The position numbers were made by a program, and so were the translations under genes. The notes below the pieces were generated by a model. That model made no database searches, was not told the origin of the DNA, and saw nothing but the letters and a program-made list of their open reading frames with translations. Below, piece after piece: positions 28,178 through 37,226 of a DNA stretch of 64,000 nucleotides (positions within the stretch are counted from its first letter, which is position 1; every line of letters begins with the position of its first letter). The stretch covers positions 100,030 through 164,029 of the forward strand of contig DHNW01000007.1 of the NCBI GenBank assembly GCA_002407675.1. Reading direction: 5' to 3'. Origin of the DNA: Ruminococcaceae bacterium UBA5406 (GTDB taxonomy: Bacteria; Bacillota; Clostridia; Oscillospirales; Acutalibacteraceae).

Positions 28178-29653
28178 TCAGGAAGGCCATTTAACTTCGG
28201 TTAGATCCGGATACTTCTCTTTAATAGACTTTTCAAAGTTTCTCTTCGCGCCGGCAAGATCGACCGTCCCGTTGAAGTAATCATGAAAAGCCGACTGGAA
28301 CTCCTCATTGCAGCCCTGATCGTATGAACTTGTGTTTTTCAAATTGATTTTCGGGGCAACTTCTGCAAACAGTTTAATATGATTCTGCCCGCCAAGAAAA
28401 TCAGATTTGTAATCACTGCTGGCAATCTCATTCATGGCCGCCTTATTGTTGCAGTAATCCTGTGTATCTTTCGTAATTTTGCTTGCAATATCTTTGTCGC
28501 AGGTGAGGGACTTCATAACCTTGCGGATCGTTCCGATATTATCCGATCCCTTGCAGCCGCAGATCCAAGTTCCGCCCCAATAATAGCTCTGGGGGCCTGC
28601 GCAGACGGCCCAGTCACCGTAAATGCCGTTGCCCTTTTCTTCCTTGCCGCCTTCAGATACCGGGGTCTTCAGAGAATTTCCTTCCAGTGTGAAGTTAATG
28701 CCCCATGTGGAATAGAAAAATCCAAATACCTTAGAGCTTGGTCCCTGATCGGCAGACCATTTGTCATCCCAAAGGATCGTCTTGTTGTTATATCCTTTTT
28801 CTGTAAACTCTTTGGTCTGTTTGACCCAGTTCATTATGTTCGGGTCAACCGTAACGGTTGTTCCGCTTACCCACGGTGCAGATACGTTATTGGAAAAGAC
28901 ACGGTAGCTGTCGTCGAAGCCAGAAAGCATTTTATACCCGGAACTGTGCATCTTGGCTGCAGCACTGCTGAAATTCTTCCAACTAGAAAGCTGTTCCTGG
29001 ACTTTACCGGGATCATATGTTCCAAAAATTTTCTTCGCAATAGAACGGCGGTAAGCAAACAGACCAGGGGTTGCCTGCCACGTAACGGCCTTTAAAGCTC
29101 CGTTCGAATCCGTTGCTATGTCCTGTGTATACTTGTACTGCTGTGACAGATCATCATCCGTCAGACCGATATCTTTTTTCACGTTTAACGTAAAATCACT
29201 GTTGACATATTTCAGCGCGTAATCGGCTTCAATCAGGAAAATATCAATCTTATCATCGGCAGCTGCAGATTCCTGACGGAACAAGGCCTGATCCAGTTTG
29301 TCCTGGTAATTGTTCCCCTTGTTCGGGTTAATGGTCCATTTGACTGTGGTGCCATCCTTCAGGGTTGTGGTGGACTTGTCTTTGGCCACAGTCTGAACAT
29401 CCGGGTAGTAGTCATTGAAACGGCTTTGGAATTCGTCGTTCCAGCACCAGATATTAAGAACTTTTCCCTCGCTTTCGCTCTGGCTGGACGCCGTATTTTC
29501 CTCTGCCTGCGAACTCTGTGACTCAGCGGCTTCACCGGATGAAGAGGTTGCAGCCGCGCTGCTAGCTCCTCCGCCTCCCTGGCAACCAGCCAAAGAGATG
29601 GTCATCGCCGCAGCCAAAGCCATCGCAACCACTGCGTTTGTTCTTCTCTTCAT
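28178..29653 (-). CDS. Extracellular sugar-binding lipoprotein of CUT1 ABC transporter
   Basis: 491 residues. A lipoprotein signal peptide (basic MKRR, hydrophobic core, lipobox SLAGC with Cys about residue 23) is followed by a Ser/Ala/Glu-rich linker and a family 1 solute-binding domain starting VLNIWCWNDEF. Start at ATG 29653 with GGAGG upstream. It captures the sugar for the MalF/MalG-type channel. The ligand is not readable; the neighbouring GH94 gene suggests cello-oligosaccharides. Confidence 0.93.
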   Translation of the reverse strand: MKRRTNAVVAMALAAAMTISLAGCQGGGGASSAAATSSSGEAAESQSSQAEENTASSQSESEGKVLNIWCWNDEFQSRFNDYYPDVQTVAKDKSTTTLKDGTTVKWTINPNKGNNYQDKLDQALFRQESAAADDKIDIFLIEADYALKYVNSDFTLNVKKDIGLTDDDLSQQYKYTQDIATDSNGALKAVTWQATPGLFAYRRSIAKKIFGTYDPGKVQEQLSSWKNFSSAAAKMHSSGYKMLSGFDDSYRVFSNNVSAPWVSGTTVTVDPNIMNWVKQTKEFTEKGYNNKTILWDDKWSADQGPSSKVFGFFYSTWGINFTLEGNSLKTPVSEGGKEEKGNGIYGDWAVCAGPQSYYWGGTWICGCKGSDNIGTIRKVMKSLTCDKDIASKITKDTQDYCNNKAAMNEIASSDYKSDFLGGQNHIKLFAEVAPKINLKNTSSYDQGCNEEFQSAFHDYFNGTVDLAGAKRNFEKSIKEKYPDLTEVKWPS

Positions 29654-29781
29654 ACTAATTTCCTCCTTAACTTGCTGATACATATTTGTACATCGAACGG
29701 GAAACCCCGCCCGAAAGTATCACAGAATTCAGGCCTTTTACGCCCAACGATACGATACGGCCGCACCGGGTACAGCAAAAT

Positions 29782-30804
29782 TCATTTTCCGGTAATATTG
29801 GCCACCGATTTTCCTTCAATCAGCTCTCCCTTGACCGTGATGTTTTCCATAATCGTCGTCAGGGGATCTTCAATCTGTTCAATCAGCATGCGTGCAGCCT
29901 CCCGGCCCATCTTTTCCGTATCCTGCCGAATGGTGGTAAGCTGAGGTCTCAGCATCTGAGAAAGAGGGATTCCATCGTAGCCTGCAATGGAAATATTCTC
30001 TGGAATTTTCAGTCCGCAGGATTCAATGGCTTCAATTCCGCCAAGCGCCGCATAGTCATCCGGCATTAAAATACAGGTTGGCGGATTCGGCAGACGGAGC
30101 AGATTCATGACGCACGATTTTGTTGTCTGCAAATCACGGTAAGCAGAAAGTTCAAGATACTCCTTTGGCACTTCCACATTTAAATCCCGCAGGGTACGGC
30201 AAAAACTGGTGATACGCTGTTCTGTAACCGCCGATTTTTTCCCGTGCACATACGCGATTTTTCGGTGCCCCATTTGATATATGTATCTCACAAGATCTTT
30301 CATACCAGCTACGTTAGCAGAGTTGATGCTGGTATGATTGTTGAAGATATGGTCGATAGTCACAACGGGAATATTGCTGTTGATCAGTTCCAAAACCTCT
30401 GGCTGCTGGAAATCCACACACGCAATGCATACTCCGTCAAAATTACGGTAGCGGCAATGCTCCAGATAAGTCATGGGATGATTCCGTACTGTCATATTAT
30501 GATTGATAAATGTGATATCGTAGGATTGTTTTTCCGCCTCTGTTTTGAAAGCATCAAGCACTGCGGCAAAATACTCCTGTTTGAGCCCGCTCCGCGCTTC
30601 GTCGCTAAAGAGGACGCCCAGATTGCGTGTGTGGCTCACTTTCAGAGCACGTGCGAATGAATTTGGAAAATACCCACAGCTTTCGGCCACTCTCAGGACT
30701 TTTTGACGTGTAGCTTCACTGACGTCGCTGTAGCTGTTCAATGCCTTGCTGACTGTCGAAACCGACAGGCCGCATTTTGAGGCGATATCTTTAATTGTTG
30801 ACAC
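29782..30804 (-). CDS. LacI family transcriptional regulator (ABC/GH94 locus)
   Basis: 340 residues. N-terminal helix-turn-helix TIKDIASKCGLSVSTVSKAL with hinge helix, then a periplasmic-binding-protein-like effector domain (about 60-330) containing GYDGIPLSQMLRPQLTTIRQ. The start is a GTG after GAGG (8 nt). It lies upstream of the binding-protein gene on the same strand and divergent from GH94, so it probably controls both by answering to a gluco-oligosaccharide (inference). Confidence 0.93.
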   Translation of the reverse strand: MSTIKDIASKCGLSVSTVSKALNSYSDVSEATRQKVLRVAESCGYFPNSFARALKVSHTRNLGVLFSDEARSGLKQEYFAAVLDAFKTEAEKQSYDITFINHNMTVRNHPMTYLEHCRYRNFDGVCIACVDFQQPEVLELINSNIPVVTIDHIFNNHTSINSANVAGMKDLVRYIYQMGHRKIAYVHGKKSAVTEQRITSFCRTLRDLNVEVPKEYLELSAYRDLQTTKSCVMNLLRLPNPPTCILMPDDYAALGGIEAIESCGLKIPENISIAGYDGIPLSQMLRPQLTTIRQDTEKMGREAARMLIEQIEDPLTTIMENITVKGELIEGKSVANITGK

Positions 30805-31337
30805 GTTGAAGACCTCGAATAATGGAAATATTAGTATCTAAATCGTTTTCGATTATTATTATAATACTCTTTGGCTAGTTTTTCAATACATAATTTAAAA
30901 TTATTAATATTAATTTTATGAAAAATTTTATGAAAAAAGGCATGCACAAACAATTGTAGAAATTAATGGAATATTATTATTCCTTATATATTGTAATTTA
31001 CTAAAGCGTTTTCGTTCTTAATATTCTTAAATTATATCTATTATGATGCTTTTTACCGCCGAACATGTTTAGTTCGATGAATTCACGGCTTTTCCAAGGA
31101 AGCTGTTTTGCTGAATTTCTAGCTATAATAGATAATTCTTTGTCTTAGAAATTCGCTTATTAATCGCTTTATTGTCATATTCTCTAAGATTTTATGAAAT
31201 TATTAAAATGCCTTGATTTTATTACCAAACAAATATAAACTATAGATGTATGTAACTTTTAAATGCGATCCTTTTTTGTTTTCGAAATCGTTTTATGAAG
31301 CCAGACATTTTTCTGGCACGGGTTTGGAGGGATCCCT
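30805..31337. promoter_or_regulatory. AT-rich control region with LacI-type operators before GH94
   Basis: 533 nt without a gene. Three LacI/CcpA-like half-palindromic sites are visible: AATCGTTTTCGATT (30841-30854, next to the lacI start), AAAGCGTTTTCGTT (31003-31016, cre-like) and TTTTCGAAATCGTTTT (31279-31294). A promoter for GH94 fits TTGATT (31213-31218), 17 nt, TAAACT (31236-31241); the third site lies just downstream of its expected start point. Which regulator binds which site is inference. Confidence 0.55.
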
Positions 31338-33773
31338 ACGAAATACGGGACTTTTGACGATGAAAGAAAAGAATATGTTATTTTCCGGCCGGATACTCCG
31401 TATCCCTGGATCAATTATTTGGGGCATGAAAACTTTTTTTCCCTGATTTCCAATACGGCCGGCGGTTACTGTTTTTATAAAGATGCCCGGCTGCGCCGCC
31501 TGATTCGGTACCGCTATAACAATGTACCGACTGATGCCGGCGGGCGTTATTTCTATATCTGCGACGGCGGCCAGATCTGGAACCCAGGCTGGGCGCCGAT
31601 GAAGACAAAACTGGATCGGTACCGCTGCCGGCATGGGCTCGGATACACGGTGATCGAATCTTCCCTGAATGGTTTGCAGGCCTCGCTTACCTCGTTTGTA
31701 CCCATTGGATCAAACTGCGAAGTACACCGCCTTGTGCTGGGGAACCAGACGGACAATCCCAAAAAGATCAAATTGTTCTCCTTTGTGGAATTCTGCCTCT
31801 GGGACGCTGCCGATGATATGACCAATTTCCAGCGCAATTATAACATCGGCGAAGTGGAAATTGACGGCAGCACGATCTACCACAAAACCGAATACCGCGA
31901 ACGCCGCAACCACTATGCGCTGTTCAGTGTGAATGCCCCCATTGACGGCTATGATACCGACCGCGAGTCTTTCCTTGGGCTTTACAATGGTTTTGACCAC
32001 CCGGATGCCGTTCTGGAAGGGAAGCCCAGAAATTCCATGGCTAACGGCTGGTCCCCAATCGGATCCCATTACATAGAACTGACCATTCCGCCCCGCGGAA
32101 CAAAAAGCCTGATCTTTGTGCTTGGATACTGCGAGAATCCGGATGATCAAAAATGGGAATCACCGGGTGTGATCAATAAAGCGCCTGCCCGAAAAATGCT
32201 TGCGCAATTTCAGACAGACGCTCAGGTGGATGATGCTTTGGCATGCTTAAAAAAATATTGGAGCGACACCTTATCCGTTTTCCATCTCAACAGTCAAGAT
32301 CCTAAACTGGATCGGATGGTAAACATCTGGAATCCGTATCAGTGCATGGTAACTTTCAATATGTCGAGGTCGGCTTCCTATTTTGAATCCGGTGTTGGAA
32401 GAGGCATGGGATTCCGAGATTCCACGCAGGACTTGCTTGGGTTTGTTCATCTGGTTCCCGCCCGGGCCAGGGAGCGTATCTTGGATATTGCTGCCACCCA
32501 GCTGGAAGACGGCAGCGCTTACCACCAGTTTCAGCCCTTGACGAAACGCGGCAACCGAAAAGCCGGAAGCGGCTTTAACGACGACCCTTTATGGCTTATT
32601 TTCGGCACCGACGCCTATCTGCGGGAAACAGGCGACTGGAATATTCTGAACAAACAGGTTCCGTTTGACAACGATACTTCCAAAGCTGCTCCGCTGCTGG
32701 AACATTTGAAGTGTTCTTTTGAACATGTCCTGAATAACCTGGGACCTCACGGGCTGCCGCTGATCGGCCGGGCCGACTGGAACGACTGTCTGAATCTGAA
32801 CTGTTTTTCCAAAACGCCGGGGGAATCTTTCCAAACAGTGGTTAATAAGGAAAGCGGCGTGGCCGAATCTGTTTTCATTGCGGCCATGTTCGTTTATATC
32901 GGCCCTAAATACGCCGAGATCTGCCGTAAATCCGGCAAAGAGGATGACGCTCTTCGTGCGGAGCTCGAAACCAAAAAGATGACTCAGGCTGTCATGAAAT
33001 ATGGATGGGACGGCGATTGGTTCCTGCGTGCTTATGATGCCGAAGGGAAAAAAGTTGGTTCTAAAGAATGCAGCGAAGGAAAAATATACATTGAGCCGCA
33101 GGGCTTCTGTGTCATGGCCGGTATCGGCATCCAGGAAGGGCTGGCGGAACGGGCGCTGAAATCTGTGCAGAAATATCTGGACACCCCTTACGGGATCGCT
33201 CTCCACTGGCCTCCGTACACATCGTACCGGTTGAATTTGGGAGAAATTTCGTCTTATCCCCCGGGCTGCAAAGAAAACGGCGGGATTTTCTGCCATAACA
33301 ACCCGTGGATCTCCATTGCGGAAACCATGCTGGGGCATGGGAACCGGGCATTTGAAATATACCGCAAAATCTGTCCCGCCTACTTACAGGATATCAGTGA
33401 AATTCACCGGACAGAACCGTATGTATACTCACAGGTCACGGCAGGGCCAGCTTCTCCCCGTTTTGGAGAAGCCAAGAATTCCTGGCTGACCGGTACGGCG
33501 GCATGGTCCTTTTATAACATATCACAGTTTATCTTGGGGATCCGTCCTCAATACGATGGATTGCTGATTGACCCCTGCATTCCATCCAATATGAAAGGCT
33601 TTACTGTTGAGCGTCGGTTCCGCGGAGCTGATTACCGAATTGAAATTGACAACAGCGCCGGAGTAGAAAAGGGCATACATTCCCTAACCCTGGATGATAA
33701 ACCGGTAAAAGGAAACGTTCTGCCTGTTTGCAGCGCTGGCAGCCGGCATTTTGTCCGGGCGGTCATGGGGTAA
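31338..33773 (+). CDS. GH94 cellobiose phosphorylase, apparent ACG start
   Basis: 811 residues if read from ACG 31338. Phosphorolysis of cellobiose to glucose 1-phosphate and glucose in the cytosol. The frame TKYGTFDDERKEYV lines up with the usual M-K-F/Y-G-x-F-D-D family start, with ACG exactly where ATG belongs and GGAGGG 6 nt upstream. No ATG, GTG or TTG occurs in frame between the stop at 31296 and TTG 31419, which would delete 27 conserved residues. Family core present: SASYFESGVGRGMGFRDSTQ with the catalytic Asp region, AYHQFQPLTKRG and GFNDDPLWL. The length equals classical clostridial enzymes. Whether it is translated from ACG, TTG or not at all is open. Confidence 0.88.
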   Translation, partial: TKYGTFDDERKEYVIFRPDTPYPWINYLGHENFFSLISNTAGGYCFYKDARLRRLIRYRYNNVPTDAGGRYFYICDGGQIWNPGWAPMKTKLDRYRCRHGLGYTVIESSLNGLQASLTSFVPIGSNCEVHRLVLGNQTDNPKKIKLFSFVEFCLWDAADDMTNFQRNYNIGEVEIDGSTIYHKTEYRERRNHYALFSVNAPIDGYDTDRESFLGLYNGFDHPDAVLEGKPRNSMANGWSPIGSHYIELTIPPRGTKSLIFVLGYCENPDDQKWESPGVINKAPARKMLAQFQTDAQVDDALACLKKYWSDTLSVFHLNSQDPKLDRMVNIWNPYQCMVTFNMSRSASYFESGVGRGMGFRDSTQDLLGFVHLVPARARERILDIAATQLEDGSAYHQFQPLTKRGNRKAGSGFNDDPLWLIFGTDAYLRETGDWNILNKQVPFDNDTSKAAPLLEHLKCSFEHVLNNLGPHGLPLIGRADWNDCLNLNCFSKTPGESFQTVVNKESGVAESVFIAAMFVYIGPKYAEICRKSGKEDDALRAELETKKMTQAVMKYGWDGDWFLRAYDAEGKKVGSKECSEGKIYIEPQGFCVMAGIGIQEGLAERALKSVQKYLDTPYGIALHWPPYTSYRLNLGEISSYPPGCKENGGIFCHNNPWISIAETMLGHGNRAFEIYRKICPAYLQDISEIHRTEPYVYSQVTAGPASPRFGEAKNSWLTGTAAWSFYNISQFILGIRPQYDGLLIDPCIPSNMKGFTVERRFRGADYRIEIDNSAGVEKGIHSLTLDDKPVKGNVLPVCSAGSRHFVRAVMG

Positions 33774-33792
33774 ATTCATAAACCAAAACAAA

Positions 33793-33825
33793 TGGAGCAA
33801 CTGGCGCGTCACCGCGCAGCTGCTC
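33793..33825. terminator. Terminator after GH94 gene
   Basis: GGAGCA (33793-33798) with TGCTCC (33820-33825), plus inner GCGCG/CGCGC, followed by GTTTTTGTT. It lies between the convergent GH94 and YqfO-like genes. Confidence 0.75.
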
Positions 33826-33858
33826 CGTTTTTGTTGTTCCGAAACCGAGCAAATTCTT

Positions 33859-34188
33859 CTAGAGACCGGTCTTATAGAGCGGAATCACGTTGATGACCGG
33901 CACTTCATACGGGTGAACCGCTTTAACGGCCCGAATTGTTTCATCAACTTTATCCCGCCTGCAAAGGACTTCCACTTTGTATTCCGCTTCGGTGCAGATT
34001 TTATTTTCCGTCCCCAAAAATGGGCGGCTGCCTTTGAGGGGACGCCAGCAGCCGATTGTTTCGCTGTAGGAAAGGCAGCAGTCGTAATTTCCCACATGAC
34101 CCGCATCTACGTTTTGAAGCGCACGGCGAAGCGCTTCAAAATGGGTTTTGGGGATAAAAATCTCTATCTTGCAAAATTCAAAATCCAT
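33859..34188 (-). CDS. Stand-alone NIF3/YqfO insert-domain (CutA-like) protein
   Basis: 109 residues. It corresponds to the alpha/beta, CutA-like insert domain found inside YqfO/NIF3 proteins: start KIEIFIPKTHFEALRRAL, middle GHVGNYDCCLSYSETIGCWRP, end VHPYEVPVINVIPL. The flanking NIF3 metal-binding halves are absent, so this is the free-standing form. Function unknown. It begins 2 nt after metH, making it the fourth gene of the met operon. Confidence 0.78.
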   Translation of the reverse strand: MDFEFCKIEIFIPKTHFEALRRALQNVDAGHVGNYDCCLSYSETIGCWRPLKGSRPFLGTENKICTEAEYKVEVLCRRDKVDETIRAVKAVHPYEVPVINVIPLYKTGL

Positions 34189-34190
34189 TT

Positions 34191-36584
34191 TTAGTCTCCC
34201 GGCCTTTCCCTGGAAATATTTACGCTGAACAGCTTCTGTGCATAGCGGACGGAACCCATTGCGTCTTTAGAATAGAAGTCGGCATGGATTTTTTTTGCAT
34301 ATTCCGGCGTCAGTACGGCGCCACCCACCATGACCTTGCACCCGGGCAAAGCCTGATGGACCTGCCGGATGGTTTCTTCCATACTGGCGACGGTTGTCGT
34401 CATCAGGGCACTGAGCCCAACCAGCCGGACATGCTGTGAGACTGCCGTTTCCACAACCTTCTCCGGCGGGACGTCGCGGCCAAGGTCCAGCACGTCGAAC
34501 CCATAATTTTCCAGCAGGACCTTTACAATATTCTTTCCAATATCATGAATATCCCCTTTCACCGTAGCCAGAACAATCTTTCCGCCCCTGACGGTTTCGC
34601 CTTTCCCAGCCATGGAGCCGCGAAGGATCTCAAAAGCCGCCTTGGCGGCTTCCGCACTCATCAGAAGCTGGGGAAGGAACAGGGTTCCCTGCTCAAAATC
34701 TTTTCCGGCGCGGTCGAGAGCCGGAATCATCTGTGAATGGATAATATCCAGCGGAACTTCCGTTTTCAGCATCTCCCGGGCTTTTTCACGCGCGCTTTCC
34801 CTGAAGCCTTTCCAGATTGCCTCAGCCAGCGTGATGGAACCGGCAGATGGTTCTTCTTCCCTCTTCTGCCCGGAATGATGCCGGATATATGCACTGCACT
34901 GCCCGTCCTTTCCGCTTAAGGCGCCGAAAGCATAATATGCGTTCATGACAGCTTCGGAATTTGGATTGACAATCGCCGCATCCAAACCGGTCTGCAAGGC
35001 CATGGTGAAGAATGAGGCGTTGAGATTCTGTCTTTCCGGAAGTCCGAAAGAAACGTTGGAAATTCCAAGGGACGTGCATACCCCCAGCCTCTCTTTGACC
35101 AGGCGGAGCGAATCCAGGGTGACTGCCGCATTTTTTTGGCCGGTGCTGATCGTCATAACCAGCGTATCCACGATAATGTCTTTTTTTTCAATCCCATATT
35201 CCGCCGCGGCTGAAATGATTTTCTGTGCAACAGCAGCCCTTCCTTCCGCGGTAGCCGGGATACCGTTTTCATCCAGCGTTAAGGCGATGACCACACCGCC
35301 GTATTTTTTAACCAGCGGAAACACGGTTTCCATCGATTCTTTTTTTCCATTGACCGAATTGACAAGCGGCTTTCCGTTGTAAAGCCGCATAGCCGCTTCC
35401 ATAGCAACGGGGCTGGAGGTGTCAATCTGCAGCGGCAGACCTGTAACGCTCTGAATTCCCTGCACAGCCCGGCTCAGGACGGTGGTTTCGTTAATTTCCG
35501 GAAGGCCGGTGTTTACATCGAGGACATGCGCCCCCTTTTCCTGCTGGGAAACCGCCCCGCGCATCAGATAGTCCATGTCTCCTTCACACAGGGCCTGCTT
35601 GAGCCGCGGTTTTCCAGTTGGATTGATTCGTTCTCCGATCAATACCGGCTTCTTCCCAAAGCGGACCGTCTGGGAATAGGAAGAAACAACCGTGAGATTT
35701 TTCTTGTGGATCGGCTTTGGGCTGATATTTTTGCAGCACCGTACCATTGCCCGTATATAAGCCGGCGTCGTCCCGCAGCACCCGCCGAGTATCCACGCCC
35801 CGCTTTCGGCGATCCGCTTCATATCGCGGGCAAACTGTTCCGCCGTGACGTCATATACAATGCTCCCGCTGTCTTCACGCGGAAGGCCGGCGTTCGGATT
35901 GATTATAATGGGAATCGAACAGCAGCTCTCCAAAACCGGGAAAAAGCGTTCCATCTGGCTGGGGCCGAACCCACAGTTAAGGCCCAGTGCATCCACGCCA
36001 AGGCTTTCCAGAAGGGCAACCGCAGAGGGAATGTCTCCGCCTGTCAGGAGCTTCCCCTGCTCGTCCACGACCACCGTTGCAAAAACGGGCAGAGAAGTAT
36101 TCTCTTTTGCCGCCAGAACGGCCGCCTTGCATTCGTAGGTGTCACTCATGGTTTCAATTAAGATTATATCTGCACCTGCGCGTTCACCCGCTCTGGCCGC
36201 TTCCGCAAAAGCGGAAACGGCATCTTCGAATTCAAGGTCACCAAGCGGTTTCATCAGCTTGCCGGTCGGCCCAATATCCATGGCGACGAGCGCCCCTTTT
36301 TCGGCTGCGGCGTCTTTTGCCAGCCAGACACCCGCCGAAACGACTTCGCTGACGCTGTACCCGCTCTGCCCCAGTTTTATCCGGTTTGCCCCAAACGTGT
36401 TGGTTTTAAGAATATCAGCCCCTGCGGCAAGGTAGGCACGGTGAATATCTGAAACTGCTTTTGGATGCGTCAAATTCCACACTTCGGGCAATTCGCCTGC
36501 CTCCAGACCCATCCCCTGAAGCATTGTGCCCATAGCCCCGTCAAAAAAGATCAGCCGTTTTCCCAGTTCACTCCGCAGATCCAT
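34191..36584 (-). CDS. metH: Cobalamin-dependent methionine synthase lacking reactivation domain
   Basis: 797 residues. Transfers methyl from methyl-tetrahydrofolate via cobalamin to homocysteine. Modules in order: homocysteine domain (about 1-290; zinc cysteines in LNCGFGP and GGCCGT), pterin domain (about 310-570; IGERINPTGKPRLKQAL), B12 cap and Rossmann domain (about 590-797; DIHDIGKNIVKVLL supplies the cobalt-ligating His). The fourth, AdoMet-binding reactivation module of the roughly 1200-residue enzyme is missing and is encoded separately just upstream. Start at ATG 36584 with AAGGAG upstream; an open frame to 36662 is not used. Confidence 0.95.
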   Translation of the reverse strand: MDLRSELGKRLIFFDGAMGTMLQGMGLEAGELPEVWNLTHPKAVSDIHRAYLAAGADILKTNTFGANRIKLGQSGYSVSEVVSAGVWLAKDAAAEKGALVAMDIGPTGKLMKPLGDLEFEDAVSAFAEAARAGERAGADIILIETMSDTYECKAAVLAAKENTSLPVFATVVVDEQGKLLTGGDIPSAVALLESLGVDALGLNCGFGPSQMERFFPVLESCCSIPIIINPNAGLPREDSGSIVYDVTAEQFARDMKRIAESGAWILGGCCGTTPAYIRAMVRCCKNISPKPIHKKNLTVVSSYSQTVRFGKKPVLIGERINPTGKPRLKQALCEGDMDYLMRGAVSQQEKGAHVLDVNTGLPEINETTVLSRAVQGIQSVTGLPLQIDTSSPVAMEAAMRLYNGKPLVNSVNGKKESMETVFPLVKKYGGVVIALTLDENGIPATAEGRAAVAQKIISAAAEYGIEKKDIIVDTLVMTISTGQKNAAVTLDSLRLVKERLGVCTSLGISNVSFGLPERQNLNASFFTMALQTGLDAAIVNPNSEAVMNAYYAFGALSGKDGQCSAYIRHHSGQKREEEPSAGSITLAEAIWKGFRESAREKAREMLKTEVPLDIIHSQMIPALDRAGKDFEQGTLFLPQLLMSAEAAKAAFEILRGSMAGKGETVRGGKIVLATVKGDIHDIGKNIVKVLLENYGFDVLDLGRDVPPEKVVETAVSQHVRLVGLSALMTTTVASMEETIRQVHQALPGCKVMVGGAVLTPEYAKKIHADFYSKDAMGSVRYAQKLFSVNISRERPGD

Positions 36585-37224
36585 CGTTTGGCTCCTTTCT
36601 GAATGGGCATGCCGGCGAATCACACCGCGCACATTTGGAAACGGTGCCGTCCGGCCGGTCACGCGTCAGCCCGATTACGGCCGTCACAGATTTCGTCGGC
36701 ACCAGCATATACCGCTCCGTCATGGACAGGCCGATACGCCGGGGGCAGTCCAGCACGGCAAGGATTCCGCGCTGGCATTCAATCGGAAAATCCCCGTACC
36801 CGGGACTGTACCTCGGCCGCAGAAAAAGATTCTTCCGGGAGGCTTTCTCCGCGATTTTCTGTTCGCATTCATCGCAGTACCTCTCGACCAGGGCAGCGGC
36901 GGACGCCTGATATACCGCCGCAAGGCCGATATCCATCCGGCTCATCCTTTCTAGAAGAAAATCGGCCTGTGCGCCGAGGGTTGCCGCAAAAAGGACCGCC
37001 TGCCCGCATCCGCGCAGGTGCTTCCGCAGGCTGTTCCCCGGAATCTCTAACGTTCCGATCTGGACTGAGCCGGTGCCCATCTCTAAAGGAAAACAGCGCC
37101 AAACGCTGCGAGGCGTACAGGCTTTCCGCAGATCCTGAAGGCTGTCAGAAATCCGGGTTTTCAGGCGGCTGTCCGCTGATTGTTCCGGGCAGCCAAGGTA
37201 TCGCAATACTTCTTTTTCCAGCAT
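36568..37224 (-). CDS. Free-standing methionine synthase reactivation-domain protein
   Basis: 218 residues. Equivalent of the C-terminal AdoMet-dependent activation domain of MetH, which remethylates inactive cob(II)alamin. The signature RPRYSPGYGDFPIECQ corresponds to the AdoMet-binding RxxPGY motif. The C-terminus carries CARCDSPACPF, a small cysteine cluster not typical of the fused domain. It overlaps the metH start by 17 nt and begins 2 nt after metF, so all are translationally linked. Confidence 0.9.
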   Translation of the reverse strand: MLEKEVLRYLGCPEQSADSRLKTRISDSLQDLRKACTPRSVWRCFPLEMGTGSVQIGTLEIPGNSLRKHLRGCGQAVLFAATLGAQADFLLERMSRMDIGLAAVYQASAAALVERYCDECEQKIAEKASRKNLFLRPRYSPGYGDFPIECQRGILAVLDCPRRIGLSMTERYMLVPTKSVTAVIGLTRDRPDGTVSKCARCDSPACPFRKEPNDGSAE

Positions 37225-37226
37225 AT

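Noticed and set aside
31246..31446. 66-codon plus-strand frame before GH94
   Set aside because: It is out of frame with the conserved GH94 N-terminus and has no ribosome binding site.
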